From the NCBI RefSeq assembly GCF_030159595.1, contig NZ_BSKJ01000005.1, positions 149,141 through 213,140 on the forward strand: 64,000 nucleotides of DNA. Direction: 5' to 3'. The translations under genes and the position numbers were made by a program. The number at the start of each line of letters is the position of its first letter. Position 1 is the stretch's first letter. The DNA is from Pseudomonas putida (GTDB taxonomy: Bacteria; Pseudomonadota; Gammaproteobacteria; Pseudomonadales; Pseudomonadaceae). Positions 1-9,104 of this stretch are shown in pieces. The notes under the pieces are model-generated. The model worked only from the letters and a program-made list of their open reading frames with translations. It was not told where the DNA came from and did no database searches.

Positions 1-1496
1 AACACCACGCCCAGCACTTGCTTGACGATGTCCCAGAACCACGGCTGCTGATAGAAGGCGATTTCAGCCACTTCTTCGCCACGGTCGACGGCGAACGGCA
101 CGTTGATCACCGTCACGCTGTCGCCACGGCTGGCATCGAAACCGACTGCGTCCTGCACCAGGCGAGTAAAGCGCGCCAGGTCTTCGGCGCCCCACGGCGC
201 ACGGGTGGTGTCACCGGTAGCCGGGTCAACCTTGACCTGGTCGTCCACCACCACGGCCACCGACAGGCGGGTCATGCGCCCTTGCTGCTGACGGGTATGG
301 CTGATGGAGCGATCGAGCTCGAAGTTTTTCGTGCTTTGCTGGCGTTTGTCCGACGGGTATGGCGCGAGCATCGGTTGGCCGGTGGCCGGGTCCATGATCT
401 GCTGGCCGTTGGCATCCACCAGCGGCTGGCCTGGCTGAATCGCCGCGGCCGGAGTAGCAGCACCGCCCGTGGTTTGTGGTGCCGAAGCGGCGCCTGGCGG
501 CTGGTTGCTCAGCGCGCCTGGCACGCCTTGCGGGCCTTGGCTGCTGGCGCGCTGCTCGTCGACCGACTGCTCGCTGCGCAGGGCCGGCTGGTCGGGGTTG
601 AACTGCTCGGCGGTCGACTCGACGGCACTGAAGTCCAGGTCAGCAGACACTTCGGCCTTGTAACGGTCATTGCCCAGCACGGGCTGCAGGATGTTGCGCA
701 CACGCTGAGTGAGCATGCTTTCCATGCGGCGGCTGTAGTCGTACTGCTTGCCGGCTTCGGTCAATGCAGAATCCTGCAACTGCTCGGACAGCAAGTTACC
801 CTTCTGGTCGACGACGGTGACCTGGGATTTGTCCAGTTCAGGTACGCTGGTGGCGACCAGATTGACGATGGCCATCACCTGACCGGCTTCCAGGGCTCGG
901 CCTGGGTAGAGCTCGACCAGTACCGAAGCGCTGGGCTTGCGCTCGTCGCGCACGAACACCGAACTTTTCGGGATGGCCAGGTGCACGCGCGCACCCTTGA
1001 CGTTGTTCAGGCTGGAAACGGTCCGTGCCAGTTCGCCTTCCAGGCTGCGGCGGTAGCGGGTGGCCTCCATGAACTGGCTGGTACCCAGGCCCTGCTCCTT
1101 GTCGAGCAGTTCGAAACCGACGTTGCCGTCGCTCGGCGCCACCCCGGCGGCGGCCAGTTTCAGGCGCGCACGGGAGAGGTCGTCGGCCTTGACCAGCAGA
1201 GCACCCGAGTTGGGCTCCACGTTATAGGGGATGTCGGCAGCGGCCAGGGTGTCCATGACCTGCTTGGTGTCCATGCCCGACAGGCTGCCGTACAACGGAC
1301 GATAATCGGGTTGTTGCGACCACAGCACCACGGCAAAGCCGATCGCCACGCTGGCCGCCAGGCCGACCATGAGGCCGACCTGACGCAGCATCGGCATCTG
1401 TGCGATGTTTTCCAGGAACGACATACCAGGCAGCGGCCGCTTGGCCGCTGGCGTGCCTGTCTTGGCAGGGGGGTTGTCGACGACTGCTTCAGCCAT
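1..1496 (-). CDS. fliF: Flagellar MS-ring protein FliF (partial, C-terminus outside window)
   Basis: FliF forms the inner-membrane MS ring on which the flagellar rotor and export gate assemble. About 498 residues are visible, starting MAEAVVDNPPAKTG. A hydrophobic segment at roughly residues 38-60 is the first transmembrane helix. The periplasmic ring-building domain follows (MDTKQVMDTLAAADIPYNV, then ARVHLAIP and the KSSVFVRDERKPSASV block). A Pro/Gln/Ala-rich linker lies near residues 325-375. The reading frame runs off the left edge, so the second transmembrane helix and the FliG-binding tail are missing here. The gene follows fliE by 15 nt and shares its sigma-54 promoter. The family call is secure. 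Confidence 0.97.
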   Translation of the reverse strand, partial: MAEAVVDNPPAKTGTPAAKRPLPGMSFLENIAQMPMLRQVGLMVGLAASVAIGFAVVLWSQQPDYRPLYGSLSGMDTKQVMDTLAAADIPYNVEPNSGALLVKADDLSRARLKLAAAGVAPSDGNVGFELLDKEQGLGTSQFMEATRYRRSLEGELARTVSSLNNVKGARVHLAIPKSSVFVRDERKPSASVLVELYPGRALEAGQVMAIVNLVATSVPELDKSQVTVVDQKGNLLSEQLQDSALTEAGKQYDYSRRMESMLTQRVRNILQPVLGNDRYKAEVSADLDFSAVESTAEQFNPDQPALRSEQSVDEQRASSQGPQGVPGALSNQPPGAASAPQTTGGAATPAAAIQPGQPLVDANGQQIMDPATGQPMLAPYPSDKRQQSTKNFELDRSISHTRQQQGRMTRLSVAVVVDDQVKVDPATGDTTRAPWGAEDLARFTRLVQDAVGFDASRGDSVTVINVPFAVDRGEEVAEIAFYQQPWFWDIVKQVLGVV

Positions 1497-1511
1497 GGTT
1501 TACATCCGTCC

Positions 1512-1844
1512 TCAAACCGGCATCTGCATGATGTCTTGGTACGCCTGAACCACCTTGTTGCGTACCTGGGTCAGGGCCTGCATCGATACGCTGGCCTTTT
1601 GCGAAGCGATCATCACATCCGTCAGGTCGACGCCGCTCTTGCCGATTTCGAAGGCGTTGGACAGCTGGGTCGAAGCCTGCTGCGTCTCATGCACCTTGCC
1701 GATGGCCTGGCCGAGCATGTCGGCAAAGGTACTTTGCCCCGGCGCCAGCTCCGGGGCTGCAGCGACCTTCGGCAACGACATGGCATCGGCCTGCATGGCC
1801 CGCATGTCCAACATCAGACGATTGAATTCAACACCTTGGCTCAT
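1512..1844 (-). CDS. fliE: Flagellar hook-basal body protein FliE
   Basis: FliE is the small periplasmic adaptor that joins the MS ring to the rod. The protein has 110 residues, the usual length. It shows the conserved C-terminal half ([20 protein letters not shown], then [22 protein letters not shown]). The start chosen is MSQGVEFN at 1844, preceded by a GAGAGAAGG ribosome site. A longer in-frame version beginning at 1886 would add 14 residues unlike the family. It is first in the fliE-fliF operon. A clear sigma-54 promoter lies 64 nt upstream, as expected for the FleQ-dependent class II unit of Pseudomonas. Confidence 0.96.
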   Translation of the reverse strand: MSQGVEFNRLMLDMRAMQADAMSLPKVAAAPELAPGQSTFADMLGQAIGKVHETQQASTQLSNAFEIGKSGVDLTDVMIASQKASVSMQALTQVRNKVVQAYQDIMQMPV

Positions 1845-1907
1845 GACCCTTCTCTCTCCCTGCGGCCGCATTTTTTTGACACTCATGCGGCGGATAGCCT
1901 ACCTAAA

Positions 1908-1922
1908 GCAACAAAGGTGCCA
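1908..1922 (-). promoter_or_regulatory. Sigma-54 promoter of the fliE operon
   Basis: Read on the minus strand the sequence is TGGCACCTTTGTTGC. It carries the -24 GG and -12 GC elements with ten bases between them, close to the consensus TGGCAC-N5-TTGC. It sits between the end of fleR and the start of fliE, 64 nt before the fliE start. In P. aeruginosa the fliEFGHIJ unit is FleQ- and RpoN-dependent, so position and sequence agree. Confidence 0.85.
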
Positions 1923-1960
1923 GCCTATGTATGCCAGACAATCCGGGGCCGCTTCGATCT

Positions 1961-3316
1961 TCAGCCGAACAGACTGGCCTCGACGTCGAACCCGGCATCG
2001 CGCATCTGCGCCAGCTTGTACCGCAAGGTACGCGGACTGATCCCGAGGCGCTCAGCCGCCTCCTTGCGGCGGCCGCGCTCGGCGCGCAGGGTGTCGATGA
2101 TCATCTGGTACTCGTGGCGACGCATGTCATCACCCAGCCCGCTTGCCTCAACCGCCACCTCAGGTGATGGCTCGGTGCAGGCCGACAATGGAATGGCGCC
2201 TTCCAGACAAAAATCCGCCGCCTCGATCACCCCCCCTTGCTGCAGGATCAGCGCCCGCTGCAGGGCGTTGTCCAGCTCGCGCACGTTGCCCGGCCAGGCA
2301 TAAGCCTGCAGGCAGGCCCGAGCCTGAGCGGACAGCCGCACCGGGGCGTGCTTCATCTTGGCCACATGCCGCGCCAACAGGCGCTCGGCCAGCTGCAGGA
2401 TGTCACCCGGGCGTTCACGCAGCGGGCGCCAGGCCAGCGGGAACACCGACAGGCGATAGTACAGGTCTTCACGAAAGCGCCCTGCCGCCACTTCGCCGGC
2501 CAGGTCACGGTTGGTGGTAGCAAGCACTCGAATATCGAGGCTGACAGGTTTGCGCCCTCCTACCCGCTCGACCTCACGCTCCTGCAGCACGCGCAGCAAC
2601 TTGGCCTGCAAGGCCATCGGCATTTCCGAAATCTCGTCGAGCAGCAAGGTGCCACCTTCGGCCTGTTCGAACTTTCCCGCCTGGGCAGCGATGGCACCGG
2701 TAAAGGCGCCCTTTTCGTGGCCAAACAGGGTAGCCTCCAGCATATTGTCGGGGATCGCCGCGCAGTTGATCGCAACGAAGGGCTGCGCTGCGCGTGGCGA
2801 CTGCTGGTGAATGTAGCGCGCCAGCACTTCCTTGCCGGTACCGGATTCACCAGAAACCAGCACGGTCGAGTCACTGCGCGCCACCCGGGCGGCCAGCTCG
2901 AGCAACTGGCGGCTGGCCGGCTCGCAAGCCACCGGGCCTTCTTCGCTATTCACGCGCCCGGCGGCATGCCGCTCGACCAGGCTGAGCAGCGCCTTGGGCT
3001 CGAACGGCTTGACCAGGTAATCGGCAGCGCCTTGGCGCATCGCCTCGACCGCACGCTCGACGGCGGCGTGCGCGGTCATCAGCAACACCGGCAACTGTGG
3101 TTGCTGACGGCGCAGCTGGCTGAGCAACTGGTGCCCGTCCATGCCAGGCATGTTCACGTCACTGACCACCAGGCTGAAAGCGTCTTCCAGCACGGCCTCC
3201 AGCGCCTCTTCGGCACTCCCCACCGCCTGGTAGGCGAAACCGCCGATTTCCAGGGTGTCGCCCAGCGCCTGGCGCAATACGCGGTCGTCCTCGACCAGCA
3301 GCACCTTGATTGACAT
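1961..3316 (-). CDS. fleR: Sigma-54-dependent response regulator FleR
   Basis: FleR is the response regulator that, with the kinase FleS, activates class III flagellar genes such as the hook and rod operons. The 451-residue protein has a receiver domain with phospho-acceptor D53 (VVSDVNMPGMDG) and K103. Next comes an AAA+ domain with Walker A GESGTGKE at 156-163 and the sigma-54 contact loop GAFTGA at 203-208. A Fis-type helix-turn-helix is at the C-terminus (RRKEAAERLGISPRTLRYKL). The start MSIKVLLVEDD overlaps the fleS stop by one base (TAATG), implying coupled translation. An in-frame extension upstream of this start is the fleS gene read in another frame and is discarded. Confidence 0.96.
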   Translation of the reverse strand: MSIKVLLVEDDRVLRQALGDTLEIGGFAYQAVGSAEEALEAVLEDAFSLVVSDVNMPGMDGHQLLSQLRRQQPQLPVLLMTAHAAVERAVEAMRQGAADYLVKPFEPKALLSLVERHAAGRVNSEEGPVACEPASRQLLELAARVARSDSTVLVSGESGTGKEVLARYIHQQSPRAAQPFVAINCAAIPDNMLEATLFGHEKGAFTGAIAAQAGKFEQAEGGTLLLDEISEMPMALQAKLLRVLQEREVERVGGRKPVSLDIRVLATTNRDLAGEVAAGRFREDLYYRLSVFPLAWRPLRERPGDILQLAERLLARHVAKMKHAPVRLSAQARACLQAYAWPGNVRELDNALQRALILQQGGVIEAADFCLEGAIPLSACTEPSPEVAVEASGLGDDMRRHEYQMIIDTLRAERGRRKEAAERLGISPRTLRYKLAQMRDAGFDVEASLFG

Positions 3317-4533
3317 TACACCCCCTCCGCCAATTGCCCATCGATCAATGGCAGCTCTACCCGCACGCAGGTACCACGACCAACCTTCGAGCGCAGGCTG
3401 ATCCTGCCTTGGTGGGCGCGCACCACGGCCTTGACCACGGCCAGACCCAAACCGGTACCGGTGGCCTTGGTGGTAAGGAACGGCTCGCCCAGGCGGCCGA
3501 GCAAATCGGCATCTATGCCGCTGCCGGCATCGCTGACGCACAGGTGCAAGGTGCGCTCACGGCGGTACAGGTGCACCTTCAGCCGCGCGGGACCGTCGCC
3601 GGCCTGCAGGGCATTTTCGATCAGGTTGAGCAAAGCACCCACCAAGGTGTCGCGGTTGCACAACAGCTCACCCAGGTGACTGTCGCATTGCCACCGCACC
3701 GCGTGCCCCTGCACATGGGCCTGAGCCGCCTGCTGCAAACCCTGGAACAACGCCTTCGGGGTTACCCGATCACCCAGCGGCAACTCGCCACGGGCGAATA
3801 CCAGCATGTCGCGCACCTGGTGCTCCAGCTCGTGCAGGCGTTCCTTCAAGGTAGCGGCAAAGCGCTGACGGGTTTCGTCGCTCAGGTGCTGTTCGCTGTC
3901 AGCCAGGTGGCTGGCGTAGAGCATGGCTGCCGACAGCGGCGTGCGGATCTGATGGGCCAGCGAGGCGACCATGCGCCCCAGCGATGACAGGCGCTCGTGA
4001 CGGGCCAGCTGGCCTTGCAGGCGACGGGTTTCAGTCAGGTCGTTGAGCAGCACAAGCTGACCTGGCTCGGCATCCAGCGAGCGGGTCGCGATGGACAGCC
4101 TGCGGCCATCACGCAGCGAGACTTCATGGCCATCGTCCTTGCGCGGGGCAAAACTACGCGCTATCACCTGGCGCCACAGCTGGCCGATCAGCGGCTCACC
4201 GAGCAGCTCGCAGGCGGCCGGGTTGGCTTCACGCACCAGGCCCTGACCATCGATCACGATCACCCCGCCAGGCAACAGGTCCAACAGATTTTGCAAGCGG
4301 TTGGCCAGACGCTCCTTCTCGCTGAGCTCGGCGATGCGCTGGGCACTGACCACCGCCAGCTCACCCTTGAGCTCGCTGACCCGGGCTTCGAGCAGGCTGT
4401 AGGACTGGCTCAGCTGGCTGGACACCTGATTGAACAAGGCAAAGGCTTGCTCGACACCCTGGCGGCTTTCCTGTTCCACCTGGGTTTGCCCCTGCTGGTC
4501 GGGGGCTAGGGATACATGGGCGGCCTGGGGCAT
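3316..4533 (-). CDS. fleS: Sensor histidine kinase FleS
   Basis: FleS is the cytoplasmic kinase that phosphorylates FleR. The 405-residue protein has no transmembrane segment. It begins with a coiled-coil stretch at about residues 25-80 (ELKGELAVVSAQRIAELSEKE). A PAS domain follows at about 82-168 (GGVIVIDGQGLVREANPAAC). The phospho-acceptor H194 is in SLAHQIRTPLS. The ATPase domain has its N box (NLIENALQAG) and G boxes (DAGSGID and TGTGLGLAVV). It is translationally coupled to fleR. The signal sensed is unknown. A sigma-54-type promoter precedes it. Confidence 0.95.
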   Translation of the reverse strand: MPQAAHVSLAPDQQGQTQVEQESRQGVEQAFALFNQVSSQLSQSYSLLEARVSELKGELAVVSAQRIAELSEKERLANRLQNLLDLLPGGVIVIDGQGLVREANPAACELLGEPLIGQLWRQVIARSFAPRKDDGHEVSLRDGRRLSIATRSLDAEPGQLVLLNDLTETRRLQGQLARHERLSSLGRMVASLAHQIRTPLSAAMLYASHLADSEQHLSDETRQRFAATLKERLHELEHQVRDMLVFARGELPLGDRVTPKALFQGLQQAAQAHVQGHAVRWQCDSHLGELLCNRDTLVGALLNLIENALQAGDGPARLKVHLYRRERTLHLCVSDAGSGIDADLLGRLGEPFLTTKATGTGLGLAVVKAVVRAHQGRISLRSKVGRGTCVRVELPLIDGQLAEGV

Positions 4534-4586
4534 CGTGCTCTCTCGCGTGGCTGACCGTCATAAAAACGGTATGTTGCCAGCGTTGT

Positions 4587-4602
4587 AGCAATAGCCGTGC
4601 CG
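4587..4602 (-). promoter_or_regulatory. Sigma-54 promoter of fleSR
   Basis: On the minus strand the sequence reads CGGCACGGCTATTGCT, with GG and GC elements ten bases apart and a TTGCT -12 box. It lies 54 nt before the fleS start. In P. aeruginosa fleSR is a FleQ-activated, RpoN-dependent unit, which matches. Confidence 0.8.
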
Positions 4603-4629
4603 GGGATGGGGAATTAGGTTGCCTGTGGG

Positions 4630-4661
4630 GGCCTCTTCGCGGGTAAACCTGCGAAGAGGCC
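4630..4661. repeat. REP-type palindrome after fleQ
   Basis: A 14-bp stem with one mismatch around a TAAA loop: GGCCTCTTCGCGGG, then CCTGCGAAGAGGCC. It shares the GGCCTCTTCGCGGG core with the repeats near 43,256-43,354 and 47,920-47,967. These are typical intergenic palindromes of P. putida-group genomes. It sits between the 3' end of fleQ and the fleS promoter, so it could also act as a weak transcript end for fleQ. Confidence 0.8.
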
Positions 4662-4674
4662 GGACCAGGCGACA

Positions 4675-6150
4675 TCAGTCCTCTGCCTGGTCCTCGCCGC
4701 CCTGGCGGCTCATGCCGTACTTGCGCATCTTCTCGACCAGGGTGGTACGACGAATACGCAAACGTTCAGCCGCGCGCGCAACGATACCGTTGGCATCATC
4801 CAGCGCCTGCTGGATCAGGCCCTGCTCCAGGCTACCAAGGTAGTCCTTGAGGTCTAGACCTTCGGGCGGCAGCATGGCGTGGTTGCTGAAGCTCGGCGTG
4901 TGGCCGTTGATCGCCACGCGCTCTTCCAGGTCGCTGCGCAGGCTGTCGACCATCTGCTCGTCTTCATCGTCGACGTAGCGGAACTTCTTCGGCAGCTCCG
5001 ACACACCAATTACCCCGTACGGGTGCATGATCGCCATGCGCTCGACCAGGTTGGCCAACTCGCGCACATTGCCCGGCCAGCCGTGACGGCACAGCGACAT
5101 GATCGACGCCGAGTTGAAGCGAATGGAACCGCGCTTTTCGTGCTCCATGCGCGAAATGAGTTCGTTCATCAGCAACGGAATGTCTTCCACCCGCTCACGC
5201 AGCGGCGCCATCTCGATCGGGAACACGTTCAGGCGGTAATACAGGTCTTCGCGGAAGGTGCCGTCCTCGATCATGGTTTCGAGGTTCTTGTGCGTCGCGG
5301 CGATGATGCGCACATCGATGCTCTGGGTCTTGTTGCTACCCACACGCTCGAACGTACGCTCCTGCAGCACACGCAGCAGCTTGACCTGCATCGGCAACGG
5401 CATGTCGCCAATTTCATCAAGGAACAAGGTGCCCCCATTGGCCAGCTCGAAACGCCCGGCGCGACTGGTGATCGCACCGGTAAAGGCACCCTTCTCGTGG
5501 CCGAACAGCTCGCTTTCCAGCAACTCGGCCGGGATCGCGCCACAGTTGACCGGCACGAACGGCGCTTCGCGGCGCTTGGAGTGGTAGTGCAGGTTACGCG
5601 CCACCACTTCCTTGCCCGTGCCCGACTCGCCCAGGATCAGCACGCTGGCATCGGTGTCAGCCACTTGCTGCATCATCTGCCGCACATGCTGGATGGCACG
5701 GCTGGTACCGACCAGGCTGCGGAACAGGTTGGGCTCGCGCTGGCGACCGCGCTCACGCGCCTGGTCGTACATTTCGCGGTAGACCTGGGCACGGTGCAGC
5801 GAATCCAGCAGCTGGCTGTAGCTTGGCGGCATTTCCAGATTGGAAAGAACACGGCGGCGAAGCTCTTCAGGCAGCTCGGCAGAAGAAATTTCACCTAAAA
5901 GCAGAACCGGAAGGAACTCATCCCAGGCAGCCACTGTCTTAAGCAGCCCAAGAAGATTGCCCGATGCGTTCACAGTGCCGATAAGCACACACAACACTTC
6001 ACGACTGGAAGACAACGGCTCGACCACTTGCTGCCAGTCCTGGCTTGAGCAAGCGAGGTTTTCTTCGCCGAGAAAATTGAGCACCACCGCCAAGTCGCGG
6101 CGGCGTGCGCTGTCGTCGTCGATCAGCAGAATCTTGGTTTCACGCCACAT
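4675..6150 (-). CDS. fleQ: Flagellar master regulator FleQ
   Basis: FleQ is the sigma-54 enhancer-binding protein at the top of the flagellar cascade, and it also binds c-di-GMP to control exopolysaccharide genes. The 491-residue protein has an N-terminal receiver-like domain without a clear phosphorylation context ([20 protein letters not shown]). The AAA+ domain has GESGTGKE at 174-181, GAFTGA at 221-226 and Walker [11 protein letters not shown] Fis-type helix-turn-helix is at the C-terminus ([21 protein letters not shown]). The LFRS motif at 142-145, part of the c-di-GMP site known from P. aeruginosa FleQ, is intact. It is monocistronic, with 167 nt of upstream sequence that shows no sigma-54 site. 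Confidence 0.97.
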   Translation of the reverse strand: MWRETKILLIDDDSARRRDLAVVLNFLGEENLACSSQDWQQVVEPLSSSREVLCVLIGTVNASGNLLGLLKTVAAWDEFLPVLLLGEISSAELPEELRRRVLSNLEMPPSYSQLLDSLHRAQVYREMYDQARERGRQREPNLFRSLVGTSRAIQHVRQMMQQVADTDASVLILGESGTGKEVVARNLHYHSKRREAPFVPVNCGAIPAELLESELFGHEKGAFTGAITSRAGRFELANGGTLFLDEIGDMPLPMQVKLLRVLQERTFERVGSNKTQSIDVRIIAATHKNLETMIEDGTFREDLYYRLNVFPIEMAPLRERVEDIPLLMNELISRMEHEKRGSIRFNSASIMSLCRHGWPGNVRELANLVERMAIMHPYGVIGVSELPKKFRYVDDEDEQMVDSLRSDLEERVAINGHTPSFSNHAMLPPEGLDLKDYLGSLEQGLIQQALDDANGIVARAAERLRIRRTTLVEKMRKYGMSRQGGEDQAED

Positions 6151-6317
6151 GCAATAGCAACTTCCCTAGTCATATCGGCGCCCTGTGGGCGAGCTCGACA
6201 TCATTCCGACTGAATGGTCAGTGTTCGGACGTCTGAAATTCGAAAACAGCCACTAGTAAAGTCAAAAAACACCGGTCAGTCAAATAAATGGCGCACGGCT
6301 TTTTGCAACATCGGTGG

Positions 6318-6614
6318 TCAGGTGAACAAATGGTATACCTTTGCCGCGTTCTTCGCCTGACGGATTTTCGTCATTTCATCGACCAAGGATTGACGCTCGC
6401 CACTTGCAACCTCGATTAGCTGGCGGTAAACGGCCAACAGTTGCTCAAGGCTGGCACTGACATCCGCCTCATTGCCTTTGGCTTCGGACACCATGTCTCC
6501 GATGCGCAGACGGCATTCCAGGTCCAACTCCCCCACCGCTTCCCAGTCGCGGTCGGCCAGCGCCGCCAGCAGCATGTTCCGGGTCTGTTCGATTCGGGCG
6601 ATTACTTCGCTCAT
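6318..6614 (-). CDS. fliT: Flagellar chaperone FliT-like protein
   Basis: The 98-residue protein begins MSEVIARIEQTRNMLLAALAD and is predicted to be almost wholly helical, as FliT-type export chaperones are. In enteric bacteria FliT escorts the filament cap FliD. The start at 6614 has an AAGGAG site just upstream; a longer frame from 6665 would run into fliS and is rejected. It follows fliS closely, with about 15 nt between the genes, so the two are probably one unit. The FliT name rests mainly on size, helix content and position next to fliS; sequence identity in this family is low. Confidence 0.8.
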   Translation of the reverse strand: MSEVIARIEQTRNMLLAALADRDWEAVGELDLECRLRIGDMVSEAKGNEADVSASLEQLLAVYRQLIEVASGERQSLVDEMTKIRQAKNAAKVYHLFT

Positions 6615-6628
6615 GTCATGCTCCTTTA

Positions 6629-7024
6629 TCAGGAAGCCGACGACTGATCGCCGATAGCGTCCCAACCTTCCTTCACAGTGATCATAAGGCGCGCGACCTC
6701 GTCGATGATGGCCGGGTCGCCTTTGAGATTGGCTTCGGTCAAACGGCGACTCATGTAGATATACAGGCTATCCAGCTCAGCCAGGTTGTCAGCATGGTTT
6801 TCCAGGTCCAGCCCTTCACGCAGCCCACCGATAATGTCGATGGCCTTGCCGATCAAGATGCCGCGCTGCGCGATGTCATTGCGCGCGATGGCACCTTTGG
6901 CCTGGGCCATACGATCAAGGCCGCCCTGCATAAGCATCTGTACCAGGCGGTGCGGACTGGCTTCGGACGTCTGCGCCACGCCGTTGACTTTCTGGTATTG
7001 CCGAAGGGCCAACATCGGGTTCAT
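6629..7024 (-). CDS. fliS: Flagellin export chaperone FliS
   Basis: FliS binds the C-terminal helices of flagellin in the cytoplasm, prevents its polymerisation and delivers it to the export gate. The 131-residue protein has the usual family features: an N-terminal YQKVNGVAQTSEASPHRLVQ, the central RNDIAQRGILIGKAIDIIGG and the C-terminal YIYMSRRLTEANLKGDPAIID. It is separated from fliD by a terminator and has its own sigma-28-like promoter. Length and motifs make the call firm. Confidence 0.96.
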   Translation of the reverse strand: MNPMLALRQYQKVNGVAQTSEASPHRLVQMLMQGGLDRMAQAKGAIARNDIAQRGILIGKAIDIIGGLREGLDLENHADNLAELDSLYIYMSRRLTEANLKGDPAIIDEVARLMITVKEGWDAIGDQSSAS

Positions 7025-7064
7025 GGATCTACCTCGTTGCAGCGAAAAGGTTGCTTGTACCTGT

Positions 7065-7091
7065 GTATCGCCTGAGCGTCAAAAAACTTTA
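7065..7091 (-). promoter_or_regulatory. Sigma-28 (FliA) promoter of fliS-fliT
   Basis: On the minus strand the -35 element TAAA is followed by 15 bases and then GGCGATAC. This compares with the FliA consensus TAAA-N15-GCCGATAA, with six of eight bases matching in the -10 region. It lies about 40 nt before fliS and just downstream of the fliD terminator, so fliST can be expressed independently of fliD. Confidence 0.6.
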
Positions 7092-7101
7092 GTGCCAACG
7101 C

Positions 7102-7138
7102 AAAAAGCCCGGAGCGAGGCTAGGCGCTGCCGGGCTTG
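7102..7138 (-). terminator. Terminator after fliD
   Basis: On the minus strand, 23 nt after the fliD stop, a stem AAGCCCGG pairs with CCGGGCTT and is followed by a run of T. The loop includes a second small GC-rich stem. Confidence 0.75.
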
Positions 7139-7161
7139 TGCATTGCAAAACGCGAGAACGA

Positions 7162-8574
7162 TCAGGAGTTCTTGGCCTGAGCGTTGATAGCGTCGAAAAC
7201 CGATTTGATCTGGTCGGCCTGGGCATTGAGCTTGGCCACCGCGGTGTCCATTGCCACCCACTTCTTGGTCAGCGACTCGGTCAACGCCTCGGTACGACGA
7301 TCCAGCGCGGTCTGCTGGTCCACCAGGTTCTTCGCCACCTTATCCAGGCTGGCCTTGCGCGTGGCCAGGCTGCCATCCGTGGCGTTGTACGGATCGATTG
7401 CCTTGTTCATGCGCTCGATGAGCCCATTGGAACCGGTGAACAACTCCTGGACTTCCGAGCCCAGCTTCTTGTCGTTCATCGCCGCGGTGAACTTGGTCGA
7501 ATTGAATTCGAGGGTGCCATCTTTGATGGTGTTGATACCCAGCTGGCTCAGGGTCGTCAGCTGGTCACCCGCCCCCACCTCGGACAGCACCTTGCGAACA
7601 TCGTTGACCAGCGAACGGGTGGTCGGGTCGTTGCTCAACGGGCCGAGCGACAGGTTGTCATCCGCGTCACGCGTGGACGTGGTCAGCGCGGTAATGGTTT
7701 TCTGCAACGTGTTATAGGCATCGACGAACGACTGAATCGACTTCTTCAGGCCATCATTGTCCTGCGACACCGAGACATTGGTGGGCACACCGTCGGCGCC
7801 CGACTTGGCACTGACGCCCGTCAGCTCCAACGTGATGCCACTGATGGCGTCGGTAATGGTGTTCTTTTTGCTGGTGACCACCAGGCCGTCGATGGTCAGC
7901 TCGGCATCCTGCGCCTGGGCGGTAATGAACCCGGCGCCGGTATCCGACATCTGCTGAGTACCGTCGATCTCAAGCTCAGGGACACCACTGACCATGAGGT
8001 CGGTCTTGGCACCGGTGGTGGTGGAGCTGAACACCAGCCGCGCACCGTCCTTGCCGTTGACGATGTTGGCGGAGATACCCTGAACGCCCATCTCTTTGTT
8101 GATCTGGTCGCGCACAGACTGCAACGAGGCGCCATCTTCAACTTCGAGCTCATAGGTTTTGCCATTCTGCTCGATGGTCAGCGTACCACCCGTCACCGTT
8201 GCGGCCGCACCGCCAGCGATCGGGGCACTGGCCACTTTCGAGCCGGTCGCCAGCTTGTTGACCACAATGTCGTAGCTGCCTGCCACCGCCGTGTTGCCAG
8301 CCGTCACCTTGACCACTGACTCGTTGGCCGACTTGGCGGCATACGCATTGAAAGCGGGACTGGTGGAGCTGTTCAGCTTTGCCATGGCGTCCTGAAACGC
8401 CGTCAGGGCACTGCGAAGCGAGCCCACACCGGAAATCATCGCGGTATTGTTGCTGGTCTGCCGAGTGATCTGCGCCTTCTTGGCCGCCGTGTCGGCATTG
8501 ACCAGCGCCGCGACCATTTCGGTGATATTCAGCCCCGTACCTTGACCGATACTGGAAACCAGGGTGCTCGCCAT
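7162..8574 (-). CDS. fliD: Filament cap protein FliD
   Basis: FliD (HAP2) caps the growing filament and directs flagellin insertion; in P. aeruginosa it is also a mucin adhesin. The protein has 470 residues. It has the conserved N-terminal segment (GQGTGLNITEMVAALVNAD), a variable middle and the C-terminal coiled-coil region (LVDQQTALDRRTEALTESLTKKW followed by AKLNAQADQIKSVFDAI). The start at 8574 has a GAGGG ribosome site. It lies 82 nt after flaG; I found no convincing sigma-54 site in that gap. Confidence 0.96.
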   Translation of the reverse strand: MASTLVSSIGQGTGLNITEMVAALVNADTAAKKAQITRQTSNNTAMISGVGSLRSALTAFQDAMAKLNSSTSPAFNAYAAKSANESVVKVTAGNTAVAGSYDIVVNKLATGSKVASAPIAGGAAATVTGGTLTIEQNGKTYELEVEDGASLQSVRDQINKEMGVQGISANIVNGKDGARLVFSSTTTGAKTDLMVSGVPELEIDGTQQMSDTGAGFITAQAQDAELTIDGLVVTSKKNTITDAISGITLELTGVSAKSGADGVPTNVSVSQDNDGLKKSIQSFVDAYNTLQKTITALTTSTRDADDNLSLGPLSNDPTTRSLVNDVRKVLSEVGAGDQLTTLSQLGINTIKDGTLEFNSTKFTAAMNDKKLGSEVQELFTGSNGLIERMNKAIDPYNATDGSLATRKASLDKVAKNLVDQQTALDRRTEALTESLTKKWVAMDTAVAKLNAQADQIKSVFDAINAQAKNS

Positions 8575-8655
8575 ACAGTTATCCCTCTTTGTTGACCGTC
8601 AGGACCTGCTCCTGCAAGCCCGACGTGATTCCTGCTTTAGCACATTCTCCGCCGA

Positions 8656-9033
8656 TCAAACCTTGGCGTCGAACAAAATACTGTTTACATCGCTCAGGTT
8701 ATGCGCAATCCGCAAGGCCTCTTCAGAAGGCAATTGGCGGATCAACTCGCCGGTTTCACTGGCGATGACCTTGACTACGATCTTTCCGGATTCTTCGTCC
8801 GTGGAGAATTCCAGGTTGCGGCGGGTGGAGCTGAGAAACTTTTCGATTTCCGAAACAGCGCTTTTCACTTTTTCGGCATCATTGCTGTGCTCGGCAGCAT
8901 TGATGGCATTGGGTACCAGCGTGTCACTGCCGCTGCGCGAAGCTTCCTCGGCGCGGGCAACCGGTTTTTCGCCAGCCTGTTCGGCGGGGCGGGATGCCGG
9001 ATAGGACAGATTCAGCTTGACGCTCATGTCCAT
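8656..9033 (-). CDS. flaG: Flagellar protein FlaG
   Basis: FlaG is a small protein conserved between fliC and fliD in polar flagellum clusters, where it influences filament length. The 125-residue protein has an acidic, disordered N-terminal half and the family's conserved end (NLEFSTDEESGKIVVKVIASETGELIRQLPSEEALRIAHNL). The start chosen is MDMSVKLN at 9033, with GAGGTGG five bases upstream. The longer frame to 9042 would begin on the ribosome site itself. It follows fliC after a terminator, so its expression may partly come from read-through. Confidence 0.92.
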   Translation of the reverse strand: MDMSVKLNLSYPASRPAEQAGEKPVARAEEASRSGSDTLVPNAINAAEHSNDAEKVKSAVSEIEKFLSSTRRNLEFSTDEESGKIVVKVIASETGELIRQLPSEEALRIAHNLSDVNSILFDAKV

Positions 9034-9051
9034 GTCTACCACCTCATAACG

Positions 9052-9089
9052 AAAAGGCGGGGAAGCGCCTTAGAATGCACTCCCCCGCC
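9052..9089 (-). terminator. Terminator between fliC and flaG
   Basis: On the minus strand GGCGGGGGAG pairs with CTTCCCCGCC around a loop of about 14 bases, followed by TTTT. It sits about 15 nt after the fliC stop and just before flaG, so it would end the abundant fliC message while allowing some read-through. Confidence 0.75.
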
Positions 9090-9104
9090 AATCACCATCA
9101 GCGA

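Noticed and set aside
18..2303. A 761-codon plus-strand open frame opposite fliF, fliE and fleR
   Set aside because: It is the antisense shadow of three well-recognised genes in GC-rich DNA, and the product has no recognisable domain.
6280..6312. A GGCGCACGGCTTTTTGC sequence near fleQ that looks like a sigma-54 promoter
   Set aside because: GG and GC are not ten bases apart, and it points away from fleQ and fliT.
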